This document shows, piece by piece, positions 10,091 to 20,183 of a stretch of 64,000 bases of DNA (its first letter is position 1; the number at the start of each line of letters is the position of its first letter). Source of the stretch: Niebla homalea (lineage: Eukaryota; Ascomycota; Lecanoromycetes; Lecanorales; Ramalinaceae); contig JAHGAU010000005.1 of assembly GCA_019925105.1 (NCBI GenBank), positions 868,001 to 932,000 of the forward strand. Direction: 5' to 3'. Position numbers and translations under genes: made by a program. The notes under the pieces were generated by a model, which saw only the letters and a list, made by a program, of their open reading frames with translations, had not been told where the DNA came from and did no database searches.

Positions 10091-10987
10091 ATGTCAACAA
10101 CGTCCCAATGGGGATACTTTCCAAAGGAAGATTCCTTAGGTCTCTTGAGGCCTGTGAGCCCGATTAGGAACCTACCGGTGCGGAATCAGATCGGACAAGT
10201 CTCGGAATCCAAGCCGCCCAAACATCACTGTCAAATTTGTCTAAAGACTGTTACGGAAAAAAACGAGGCTTTGGCGCACTTACAGATCCATAATGGAGAA
10301 GACGCATTCTGTGTCATTTGTGAAAAACAATTTGTCCGCGAAAGTCTCCTCGAGAGGCACTATTCTCAGAAAATCGGGTACTTCTGTCGCACAGCTTTGG
10401 CTGATCTCTGGCGTCAAACAAAGCCTGGAGATCCCGACCAGAAGCGTGGTGAGGCAGGTAGGCGTCTACTCAAGACACAAACCCTAACGTCCGGCTCCAC
10501 ACGGAAGAGGCCCTTGGAGTCCGTGCTCTCAGGCGATCCGAAGTCAACCATCGTCTCCAAGCGGACCAAGCTCAATGAGAAAGGTGCTTTGTTTAACGTC
10601 ACAAGTGCCAAGGATCATAGCGGCCTTACCCTTTCATCCGTTGTCAACACCCAAGCATGTTCATCTCCTTTTAGAGACATGGATCCGAGCCTACTATTCC
10701 GAAGCAGGATCAGCGGCAAGTATCTAGGATTTTGCAACATTAAGGATATGAGGGAGATCAAACGTTATGCTCAAGGATACCGTCTACCGTTCTGGTGCGA
10801 ATCCGAGTTCAACACTTGGTGGAGCGGTTGCACGGCCAAGACCGACTTCAACGAATTTTATAACATCCTCGGTCTGAATCATCGAAGCAGCAATCCGGAG
10901 GCAGTGCAAGCAATCAAAGCTGCTATAGGGAAGGCCGCAGCCCCTACAGCCAAACCGAGAAAGATGAGAATTAAGCGCAATAGGTGA
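10091..10987 (+). CDS. C2H2-type zinc-finger protein
   Basis: A 298-residue open frame from the first in-frame ATG. Residues 47-67 form a canonical C2H2 finger (CQIC, 12 residues, H, 3 residues, H). Residues 74-99 start a second finger with CVIC, 12 residues and His90, but the second His is displaced and Cys99 may serve as the fourth ligand. Such fingers bind DNA, RNA or protein; the target is unknown. The C-terminal third has a compact region (SRISGKYLGFCNIKDMREIK, then FWCESEFNTWW) that I cannot assign, and the protein ends in a basic tail (KPRKMRIKRNR) that could be a nuclear-localisation signal. No intron is needed. An upstream exon is possible but not required. Confidence 0.65.
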   Translation: MSTTSQWGYFPKEDSLGLLRPVSPIRNLPVRNQIGQVSESKPPKHHCQICLKTVTEKNEALAHLQIHNGEDAFCVICEKQFVRESLLERHYSQKIGYFCRTALADLWRQTKPGDPDQKRGEAGRRLLKTQTLTSGSTRKRPLESVLSGDPKSTIVSKRTKLNEKGALFNVTSAKDHSGLTLSSVVNTQACSSPFRDMDPSLLFRSRISGKYLGFCNIKDMREIKRYAQGYRLPFWCESEFNTWWSGCTAKTDFNEFYNILGLNHRSSNPEAVQAIKAAIGKAAAPTAKPRKMRIKRNR

Positions 10988-11214
10988 TTGCTTCGGACAA
11001 GGAGTAGCTAGGCATTGACGACATATCTATTCTCGCGAAGCTCAATGATGAAAAATGGGGGCAGACTGCGAGGGCAGAGAAGTGTTAATCAGTCAATGTT
11101 AGTTAGAGCAAGTCGCTTGCGGGAGGTGAACTGGAGGTAGTGCACGAAGGGCTGAACAGTGCTTGGGGTAAAGTAGTGAGGTGTCACACATTAGATACCG
11201 TTGATCCGATCCTC

Positions 11215-11889
11215 TTAATGCGTTCCCGCGGCGTCGTCTTCGTTTGCTGAAGACTCAGTCTGAGAGCTGCGTCCTTTAGCTATACGAGGCACACAATGTT
11301 AGTTCCTGGGGGGGAAATGTTGGAATACAAGGGCACTGACCGAATTTCCACTGTTCAACGACTTCATCAATTCTCTTCAACACATCTGGGTCATCCTCCA
11401 TGCCCTTCTTCCCATAAAGTTCTAAGTATTCCACAGTTTTTCGAAAATTTCCGGTCATCAGCTCGTCTTCGCGATCGCCATACGTAGGATTTCGTCGATT
11501 GGCGCCAGGCTGAATGCGATCTTTGACAGTTTCGATGATGTGATCCAGGCATGCACGATTTCCCTGAAATAAAGCATTCGCTTCAGCTCTGTGAAATATC
11601 AATGTTGAGTTCCAGTTCATCCGTAGGCTTGGGTCACTAACATTCCATGCTCCCTCAGCTCAGGCAACACATCTGCAACAAAATGCCAGAGCTTTTCATC
11701 ATTGATGAATGTACAAAAGCGCTCCACCAGCTTCTGATTCTTCTGAGGCCACCGAAGGACGGTATTGTCCTTGTCACTTTTGACAAGCTCCATGAATTCC
11801 ATTATTTCATTCTGAAACCTGGCAACATCAACAGGCTTGATGGGGTCTCGAAGAGCATAATGACTCTTATCGAAGTCGAAATCCCGCAT
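11215..11889 (-). CDS. Small uncharacterised protein, three exons
   Basis: Exons 11889-11642, 11588-11341 and 11279-11215 join in frame to 186 residues. Introns start GTTAGT and GTCAGT, and the second has a textbook CTAAC branch site before TATAG. I do not recognise the product. It is predicted to be mostly helical and charged, with WPQKNQKLVERFCTFINDEK in exon 1 and a short acidic tail (SSQTESSANEDDAAGTH). The ATG at 11889 follows a possible acceptor (ACATTCAG), so further 5' exons up to about 12160 are possible; one series of in-phase donor/acceptor pairs can be drawn but is weak. The gene is divergent from the orphan at 12573. Confidence 0.5.
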
Positions 11890-12125
11890 GCTGAATGTTG
11901 GTGCACTGTGTCTCCGATCCTCACGCGAGAGGACATAGAAAGCTGTCTCGAGTAGAAGAGCTGGATTTCAGGCAGTGGGAACGGCTTAAATGTTGTCGAC
12001 GTCGAAGGGTCCATTCACCCATGTCCATTCAACCTACCGCGATCGAGATCCAGGTCGAATGTACTGATTGCTTGGGGGGGCAGCTGCGTTGAACCAACAA
12101 TGATCCTGGATCTTGAGTAAAAGCG

Positions 12126-12460
12126 GCAGTCGTCCCCGGCCTGGTGCATATGATACAGCAAGCAAGCATAACTTCCGCGTGGAGTCCTCTGATGAAAGTC
12201 AATGACTGCAAAGAAGAAGACCCCACCTTGCAGAAATGCTATTTGCAGTGGCTGCACTTAGCGACCAATAATATCAATCACTTGGTGGGATCTGGCGTTG
12301 TCCTCGGCCTGGTGCAGTTGATACAGTAAGCAAACAGAATCTTCGCATGAATCTCTCCAAATGCATTCGAGATTTTCATGAGAGTCAACCCTCTGGGAAC
12401 CCTCCGGGAACGGATTATTGGCCGCTGTTCTCGGCCCGGTGCACATGGTATAGTAAGAAG
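12126..12460 (-). repeat. Three diverged copies of a short block
   Basis: On the minus strand a block of about 35 bp (CTTACTGTATCAACTGCACC-like, then a GGCCGAGGACAAC-like stretch) occurs at about 12458-12423, 12330-12296 and 12163-12129, spaced 128 and 167 bp apart. In one reading each encodes LLYxxHxAxxx. The surrounding sequence is only weakly similar. It may be a decayed tandem gene segment or exon duplication upstream of the 11215-11889 gene. Confidence 0.6.
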
Positions 12461-12572
12461 ACGGTATTTTCGCAAGTTCCTATGAAACTTGGGGCAACAG
12501 TCTCCACCTCCTAGCAACGGTCAGCCCATCATGACAGCACATCATTCAAATCAAATCGATTGTACCCAGAAA

Positions 12573-13672
12573 ATGTCATTCTCTGTCAAGATCCGCTCAT
12601 CCACTATGCTTTTGTGCACATAGAGGGGCTTACCTGCCAACCCCATTCGTAAAACACCCTCTTCCAAAGCGAATAAGCACTTGGGCCCAAGGTCTCGAAG
12701 TCTGAGCATGCCGACCCTTCTTCGCGACTTGTGTGTCAGGACAAGAATTCTCCAGAGCCTGGATGGCATTCATGGTCTCCAACTTCGGGAGCATATTCAA
12801 AGTCCCGTCAACGTATATGATCCACCTAAGGATGTTGAAACGCATCGTGCAATCGCGCTGGCACTGACAGAGATATGTTGCGAATCCGGGTTCGGCAAGG
12901 TCAGGATGAAGTGATCGCGCTCGTGCTGCGTTCGTTGACGTTGCGTTGGACTTTCTAGGTGTATTATTATCCTAGGCCCCAAAAACCCGCCTTATCGGGC
13001 AAGACTCAAGCGCAAACAGAGTCGATCCATGCATTGTGGCATAGGCTGCCACTCCTCCTATACAGGATGTTTGTCTGGGAGGAGGCAGGCAAGGCTGAAT
13101 GGTTCGCCCTAAATCATGAAGGTTGGGGCATCCCTCTTAGGCAGGATTGTTTACCGATCACTCAGGGGTCCGCTAACAGCGGGAGATCGATATCTGCAGC
13201 TCAACGCCCGTACAGGAGGGCTCCAGGCGAACGATTGTGTTCTTCCTATTGACGTTATCATCTCAGATCTCGTTGCTGAATCTGTAAGTATTCAGACCTG
13301 CAGGCTTCTTTGCTTCACTGAACATTGCTGTAGCTCCCATCCATTGGTTTGAACGCGTACCATGGACACCAACCCGACAGTGTGTATTGCAAAGCTAGGC
13401 TGCTAGTCACACCAAAGGTGCATATCTGTTGGGCAGATGCTTTACTAGCAGACGAGAAGAAGAGTGTCATATGTCGAGGGTCCAGCCTACACCACGGGGA
13501 AGAAATCCATGTCCAGGTCTCGGTGGAGCTTTTGAGACAGCATCAAATCAAGAGCGTGAGTGAGCTGTCCCTAGCGCTTCGCAAGATGTACTTCGGGGGT
13601 ATCGAGAGGTCACTTGTATCTTACGATGATATCATCCGTGGGATGAGTGAATGGAGCGACCTCACTAGCTAG
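12573..13672 (+). CDS. Uncharacterised protein, five exons
   Basis: Exons 12573-12584, 12624-12899, 12959-13101, 13145-13283 and 13334-13672 join in frame to 302 residues. The strongest junctions are intron 2 (GTCAGG...TTTCTAG) and intron 4 (GTAAGT...CTGTAG). Introns 1 (39 nt) and 3 (43 nt) are short with weak donors; a start at the ATG at 12708 with no first intron is an alternative. I do not recognise the family. Exon 4 begins IVYRSLRGPLTAGDRY and is followed by a hydrophobic VLPIDVIISDLVAES. Exon 5 contains ARLLVTPKVHICWADALLAD and looks like a folded alpha/beta region. No signal peptide or membrane segment is seen. Confidence 0.5.
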
Positions 13673-14219
13673 CTTGAGGACAATTAGCCTACGAAGCTTC
13701 ACATGGCGCATCCCTCACCTGGTCTAGCTCCGCCGATGTGCTCTTGTTATGCATCTGAGTCTGCTTGTGTGCTTGCTCTTCGTTGTTTCGACAGCGATAC
13801 ACTCAAACTTCCATCTCCTGTGTATTTTTGTGCTACTGGGTGATGCTGCGACGTGCACCCTCAGGATCACACAATTCATGGCCCCTTGGAATGCGTACTC
13901 ATGTATCTTCCGGGGGGCTAGAACCCTACGTACGTCAAACCCGTCATGCGCACATTGCGTCATGGAGCTTGATCCGGACTAGATCAAAGGACGCACCGCA
14001 TATAGCGAACACCAGTGGAAAACGCGACACACGCTTTGTTTCAAGCATTTCCACGGTTCGTGAAGCGCCAATCTCTGGGGTCACGTACGGGTCGCTCCTT
14101 CTGTCTTCTCATCTATTTTCTCCTTTTCCCTACTTATTCTAGCCGCTGCTACTCTCATGTCATCTTCCTTGCTTTGCCTTAGATATTACCCTGCCTCTTC
14201 AACTGCTGGGATTGATTGA
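13673..14219. other. Convergent intergenic region
   Basis: This lies between the stop codons of two convergent genes. A pyrimidine-rich stretch (TCTTCTCATCTATTTTCTCC) occurs near 14104-14123. No gene, repeat or RNA is recognised. Confidence 0.4.
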
Positions 14220-16348
14220 TTATGATTTGAACTTGTTGCACGTGGCAAATCCCTTGATACCATGCTCTAGGATCTGCTCAATGGTGCCAATATAGCCACC
14301 AGCGTCGACTTCGCGGTTCTTACGCCCACAGCGGATCTTGTCCTTGTGCAAGAACATGTCAAAGATCGTCTGCACCATATCCTCTTCATTCGTTTGAAAT
14401 TGATCAAGAGTACCACAAGTCAATTTTATCTTCTTCGTCCCTGAGACGTCTTTACGTGCAAACGGAACTTGAAATTCGAATGGGAAGATAAAACGCGCAT
14501 GTCGGAGTCTGATTGAGCGTGCTGGCCACACGTCGGCGATGACCAATGAACCGGGGACGTCAACGTCTTTTGTCCTCGAAATTGGATGATCGTCGTGAGT
14601 CCATGAAAGCCGAAGGAAGGAAACTGGAATGGCCACTGTATCTTTATGGAAGTGCCAGACGCAACGTGGTGGCTCTTTTCGGATGTCAAACCTGCTCCTC
14701 TGAGCTGCTGACCACGTATAAGGAGCTAAGCCGAATCGGCATCGGTCGTTGTTCACGCCAAAGTCAAGCACGACGAATCGGCCTCTGTGCACGGTTAACT
14801 CGGGATCATTGAAAGGTTGCGAGGCGTCAAGCTCACCGCTGACGGCATAACAGCATCAGTGCATGAGCGGCACATAGCTGGTATGTGTCGCCCCGAAGCT
14901 CAACATCGGGACGGAAGCCGAAGCCTGCCATCAATTTTCTGGGTTGGTGGAAAGCTTTGTCGTATCTTGAAATTTCTTTAGGTTTTTGAGGTTCTTCATG
15001 CACGTCGGATACATCGGCCTCATCCTGGAACTCCTCGTCATTTGGATCGATAGGTGCCACTGGTATCATTTCCTGTGCCTGGGTACCTTGTCTGGCCATG
15101 ATAGCGGAGATTTGGGACACAAATATTTCAGGATTTGTCCAGTTAACCAGGAACTCATCAGGGTCAATAGCGTCCAGAGGCCACTCCAGAAAATCAATGC
15201 TCAAAGAGGCATTCCACCAATGCTTAGGAATAAGGTCCCGTGGTATGAAATATGCGTCCTGCTGACCGGACTGTCGTGGTCTATCGGTCACAGTGAGCAA
15301 ATAGTCCCATTGAGCTCTCCAAGAGAAAATAGGTGAGCTCGCCCACTGAAGCCTCCTCTGCGCATGATTCAGTATGCTTCTTCCGGTATCTGTGCTGTGT
15401 TGGACCTTGCAATGGCCCGTTTTGAGTTCCACAAAAGTCATAGAAGGAGTTTGGTCGGACCCTTTGCCGACGAGCTTAAAGTCAGCGATCAATGGACAGT
15501 AGCGAACACCATCAACTTGGTAGTCCGAGGACCACTTTCGGAATGCTCTGTATATATATGGTACATCGAGCAAGCTCTTCTCCATAGATGGAGAAGTAGG
15601 GCTGAGAGCATCTCTCGAATATTTCTTAATTTTGGCGACACGCGCGAGGTCAACACCTGTATGGGGATTCAACCTGGCGCAATCAGTAACATCCATCTGA
15701 TTGGGGTGTAGTAAAGACATGCCAGCCATTTTCTGGTGAGTCGAGCCAGCTGCGGAGGTTGTCCACCACCAGACTCAGTTGCCTGAGCGGAACGACAACA
15801 GGGGCGCATTCGCTTGGGAAGAAGGGCGTTTTATGGAAAGTGAATTGCCATCGACGCTCTTGAAAATTCAGGATCTTGCTTTTCCTTGGGTCTCTTGTTG
15901 TTCGTTCAGGCAGCGGAAAGGCACACGTTGGTACCACGGCTACGTAATCGGGCTCGTGGCATGTGCTGACCAAAAGGACTTGACACGATGCTATTTGGTC
16001 AGGTGTTATTTCGACTTCGAATGTTTCGGCTCCATGAGCGTCATACACTGGTGAGAAAGTCTTGACATCAACAGGCACGATACAATCACCTCTGCCGAGC
16101 GACCGCTCATTCTCGAACCACCTTTCAAAAGTTGTCGATCCCAGCAGCCCTCTGTCACCACAGTGCACTCCGAGATCATTGATACCAAATTCAGGAGACC
16201 TTACCAAATGTTCATTCGTATCCTGATCGTTGAGAGCTTGACAGACTTGGGCTTCCCTCATCTGAGCAATTTGCTCAGACATCCGACCACAGAACGTCAG
16301 ATAGACCCCATGAAGGGCCCCATGAAGGGCCTGAGCTTGTGAGGCCAT
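14220..16348 (-). CDS. Large protein with two PD-(D/E)XK nuclease-like motifs; internal frame change
   Basis: Three coding blocks on the minus strand: 16348 to about 15690, about 15775 to 14837, and 14784-14220, roughly 690 residues in all. The last junction (donor GTGAGC, branch TTAAC, acceptor GCACAG, intron 14836-14785) is convincing. The first block contains NDLGVHCGDRGLL then CIVPVDVKTFS, and the second contains CPLIADFKLVGKG then MTFVELKTGHC. Each pair has the acid plus D/E-x-K spacing of PD-(D/E)XK nucleases, which cut DNA or RNA in repair, defence and mobile-element settings. The last block is unassigned. Blocks 1 and 2 overlap by about 90 bp in different frames, and passing from one to the other needs a +1 shift or a weak intron (GTGGAC...AATCAG, about 70 nt). 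It is therefore either an atypically spliced gene or a frameshifted pseudogene. Confidence 0.5.
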
Positions 16349-17427
16349 GACTTTTGATACCCAAACTTACGCAATTGTGTCGTTTGGAGTGCAATGAATG
16401 ATCAAAAGGGTGCGATTAAGGCAAGGATTTCAAGTATTGACCGAATACTCACGGTTCTGTTCGACATCGGAGGGCCTGCGGAATTCTGTGTGTCGAACAA
16501 GAGGGCTAACGATGAAGTGGCAGCTTCTGATCAAACATCATTCTTGATTGGGGGTCATGAGAGGCCACGTAGTTCTGCAGGCTCCCGAAATTGTGTCACT
16601 CATAGCTACTGATCCCTGTCTGCTAATGCGTTGTGCCGTGCGTACTGCCAGTGACCGACAAAAGAAACATCGTTCACCGTTCAACATTTTCCCATTGGGT
16701 CTGACGTCAGCTTGCTTGATCAGATGCCAAATGATGACCAGGTGTGGAACAGCACCCTCGGGTTGAAACGGTGGGCCGTACCAGTGATTGCAAAATCGTC
16801 ACTTCTGCCAAAGGCTCGATGAAAAGAACTACTGGAGGGGACCGGGAACCCTTGTGTGTGGGTCGCAAGATTGCAACATAATCTGTACCGCACGCCTCGC
16901 GCATATCAGTCTTGGTTAATACTAAGCACCTAGGATAAAGGAAAGGTTGCACGCCGTCTGCTCTTCTCCTTGCGGTCCAACACCATCCGTCCCCACCTGT
17001 CTTCGCCGGTCTTCAATTACTCCGCCCGCCATATCGCGCAATGTTATTTCTCCGTTACCGATGTCCCAACACAAGGGTCGGTCTGATCGATGTGGCCAGC
17101 GCGAGCCAGGGCATCCTGTCGTCCACATTGGTTGCGCTTGTGCCTGTGATATGCCAAGATGACCTATTCGGGTCTGCTGATGATGATGATGATGATGATG
17201 TCGATCGACTCAGATGGTCGTTACACTGCAGCTCAGCGGCACTTCCTCACTCTTTAGTGATTGAGCGTGCCGCACCCGACCCGCGCGGTGAGCGTGTCGT
17301 GCCACGATGGAGGGAACGCCCACGCCTCGTCGGTGCTCTGGAGGACCGCGAGGTCAGCGCAAGGGAGGATCCAAGTCCTGTGCCTACCTCCGGGGTATTT
17401 GGCCATGGGATGGTCGGCCGAAGCTGC
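16349..17427. other. Intergenic region with a GAT microsatellite
   Basis: I see no supported gene. Seven to eight GAT units lie at about 17177-17200. Several open frames of 70-150 codons overlap on both strands around 17040-17560 with no splice logic or recognisable motif, so I leave them out. Confidence 0.35.
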
Positions 17428-18078
17428 TCAGGAGTGAACGTGGACGGCGAACATTTCTCTGCGATCAGGAGCTCCCACAAGGCGAAGATCCTGACGTGAA
17501 GAGCCTGTAGATTCGGAACCATCAAATGGCGTAGCCTCCCAGCATCCATGCGACGTGGGAGCATCCCAGACGTAGGGAGTCGTGTTGAGCCGCATGTTGG
17601 GGTCAGGGCCCTGTGGTGGCCGTGGCTTCGACCACTTGCCTACCAAGTCTTGCAGTCCTGACGCCGTTGCAACGTAGAAGCCCGATAGGGTCGCCAGGAT
17701 GATTAGCGACTCCTGCGATGTACAGTAGATTGGATGTAGCTTGTCGGAGGCATATTGTATTGGCAGCATGAAGGTTCCGTCCGGGGGCGGATTGATCAGG
17801 GCGTTGCTTATGTGGAAGCGAGATCGGTGAGATGTGCTGAAGAAGTTGGCCTTGCCAGGCTCTGACCAGTCGTGGTGGATGCAGATGAGGCTCGGGAATT
17901 GCGCCCTTTGCGAGCCATGAGTCTAGCGCCCTTGAGATCGCGAGAGTAGGTTCGGAGGCATATCTTACCCAGGCAGTGTCGGAGTTCGACTTTGCGGGTA
18001 TTCCGCTGGCTGTTTCCGCCAGCCGGGAGGATTGAGCAAGTGGAAGTAAAAGCGGTACCCGGATTCCACTGCCACCTC
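17428..18078 (-). CDS. Possible uncharacterised gene, one intron
   Basis: Minus-strand reading gives two coding-like blocks joined by a 46-nt intron (17968-17923, donor GTAAGA, acceptor GCGCTAG). Block one, upstream of 17969, ends SGIPAKSNSDTAW. Block two, 17922-17428, begins THGSQRAQFPSLICIHHDW and continues with NPPPDGTFMLPIQYASDK and ESLIILATLSGFYVATASG before the stop. Composition and codon use look protein-like, but I recognise no family. The 5' end is not resolved: the block-one frame meets a stop near 18080, and an alternative frame (MMWDRRASGTNRKLPGNE, from 18153) overlaps it. It may be a decayed gene. Confidence 0.35.
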
Positions 18079-18672
18079 ATTGAGAGCTAACCCGGTTATC
18101 TCGTTGCCCGGTAGCTTCCGGTTCGTCCCGCTGGCACGTCTATCCCACATCACCTGCGCCCATTGCTCCTTAGAATTGCCGGGTCGACTGTGGCAAGGTG
18201 CGGAGAGTCCACGTCTTATTGATAATTTCCTTCACATCGCTGTCTGCGCCCGCTTCGCTGACCTCTGGCGGGGCGAGATCTGTAATGAGGCCTGTTGAGG
18301 AGGCCAAAGGGGTTTGACTGTTGTCCATGGCTGCCATTCCCCCTGCCAGGTCCTGCTTTTCCATTATGACTTTGCAGTGCCTGTGAAGTTCTGGCGTCGA
18401 AAGATGCGAAGTGGATCAAGTAGACCCCAGATTCGTAGTGTGTTTAGAGTAGAAATAGTGTTGACTTAGCTACCTATACACTGTCAGAGATCTAGCACCA
18501 GAACCACAACACCTCAACACGTTGGATACCGTGACACCATCGACGTCACAGCAACACCTTTCACGTTCTCACAAGCTCGATACTGTCCACGGGCTCATGA
18601 CACGAGACAAAGCTGTCACGGATGGGGTGTATAGTGGCCTTCCCACCCAGCTCTTCTTTCCTGCCTTGTACT
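18079..18672. other. Intergenic region left of the short LTR element
   Basis: Overlapping short open frames on both strands near 18080-18420 show no recognisable domain. From 18420 to 18672 I see nothing but unique sequence. Confidence 0.3.
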
Positions 18673-20123
18673 TGTCAGGGAACTAGATGTATGGGGTCTG
18701 GGGCACAGACCCCCCCGAAGCTAGGTGTGGTGGGGAAGGTCGGCCGAGGCTGGCGGCATCGGCCACCAAACCATCACACAACCCCCCCCTTTAGACCGTG
18801 AGCTCCTGCAGGCCATCCATACCAAATTCACCCTTATCGGACCCGGGTATAGCCTCATCGAATATATCGACAACACCTTCGGCAAGCGTGGTGGTTGAGT
18901 GCTGAGTAACCAGGTTAAATAAAATTCCTCGGAAAATCGAGTCTAGTAAGTGAAAAGAGCGACTAAAGAGGTGCACCAGGTGAAAAGATCGACTGAACTT
19001 GATTCGATTGGCGTGATCTCCATGCGAAGGCCGAGTCATACACACTCTCTCCTTGAAGCTTAGCTTGGCGATCACCGTTGACGCCGTTGTGAAACTGAAG
19101 CGATTGACGAGGCGTCCTTTTGTGAGCCGGCCGAGTGGCTCTCACCCTTGTAGATGGGCTGAAGCCGTAGTTGAGAGTAGCTTTCACCCTTGACACCGTC
19201 ACCGCACTTGTAGATGTGAACAACCTTGCTCTTGCTCTACTCATAGTATCACCTTCATCAGCATCACTATCAGTCTTGGCCGTCCATTCAATCACTAGCT
19301 GTTCGGGCCTGTAGGTCTTACTTTCACTCCGAGGGCCCTGCAGTCGTTGACGTCTCATGGGCTGATAACGTACTGATGATGTGTCCGCCACAGGATTTGC
19401 GAAGATGAAGGAGATCGATCCATCTAATTGACCGAGAAGTTGAACGCCATTGTAGCAGGCTCACTGCGTGCTCTCTGCACGTCTTACCGATAGGGTCACT
19501 TGAGTGTCGCGATTGAAGTGTTGATCTGGGCCCTAAGTTGCGGGCAGGGCGAATGAGAATTTGCGTGCTTCTGTCGTACGGCTTGGGGACTTTTTCACGA
19601 CAGGCCCATCTACGATATCGTCTTCATGATCCTTCTCTTGATTGTACCGTCTTTGGTACAAGGCTACTGTCTCTGTTCGGTTCGGTTCTGTTTTGAGCCC
19701 TCCTTGACTTGACCGTTTATCCAGTTCTGGCCACTTCGGCCTGGAGGCGTCTCCACTCTTTGTTCCTGCAGCTGCTGACCTCTCATGGGCTCGTGATGGC
19801 GTGCCTACTGCACGGGTTGACTGACTGACTGGGTGTTCGTAATACCCCTGCTGCACTGAGCCGTCTGACTGTGACGGTGTTGTACTGGTGGAGTACGACT
19901 GCATTCGAGTACGACTGCATTCGAGACTCACATCCAACCTCAGCATACAGAAGGATAGCTGTTATTGTGTTAGGGAACTAGATGTATGAGGTTTGGCTAT
20001 GAACGGGATAATAGCTATGAAGGTGGCTATTACGCATATAAGATGTGTCGCCAACTCCATCGGTTGGCGTGGCTAAGTAGGGCGGGCCATAGAACTAGGT
20101 ATGGCCCGCCCTATGGGCTGACA
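18673..20123 (-). mobile_element. Short non-autonomous LTR retrotransposon, copy 1 (GC-balanced)
   Basis: The left end begins TGTCAGGGAACTAGATGTAT (18673) and the right end carries the same start TGTTAGGGAACTAGATGTAT (19968), then ends GGGCTGACA (20123). The internal part is homologous throughout to 59099-60310, which is bounded by clear 163-bp LTRs. Orientation is minus: a purine tract (AAAGGGGGGGG, minus strand) lies just before the left, that is 3', LTR. The interior has no reverse transcriptase. Minus-strand frames at 19946-19533 (Ser/Thr/Arg-rich, starting MLRLDVSLECSRT) and 19391-18963 may be gag-like remnants. The two LTRs agree only in their first 25-30 bp, and no target duplication is visible, so this copy has been rearranged or is a mosaic. 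Confidence 0.65.
20080..20111. repeat. 12-bp perfect inverted repeat in the LTR
   Basis: GGGCGGGCCATA and its exact reverse complement TATGGCCCGCCC are separated by 8 nt, in the right-hand LTR-like end of copy 1. A smaller hairpin (GCCAAC/GTTGGC) lies just before it at about 20051-20067. Confidence 0.85.
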
Positions 20124-20183
20124 ACCTCGAGAAAGATTTGATTTTCTTCTGACCTGCGCTATTAAGGAACACCTTTCGAGCAC

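Noticed and set aside
9717..10139. 140-codon frame upstream of the zinc-finger gene
   Set aside because: Overlaps the zinc-finger start in another frame, begins without ATG context and has Ser/Cys/His-rich random composition.
17041..17499. 152-codon plus-strand frame including an Asp run
   Set aside because: The Asp run is the GAT microsatellite; codon use is not gene-like and minus-strand frames over the same bases look better.
18673..18700. TTAGGG-like words at the LTR ends, suggesting a telomere
   Set aside because: The word occurs once per LTR as TGTYAGGGAACT; there is no tandem TTAGGG array anywhere in the window.
19533..19946. Host gene with start MLRLDVSLE
   Set aside because: The same stretch is present in the decayed copy at 59-60 kb between LTRs, so it belongs to the retroelement.
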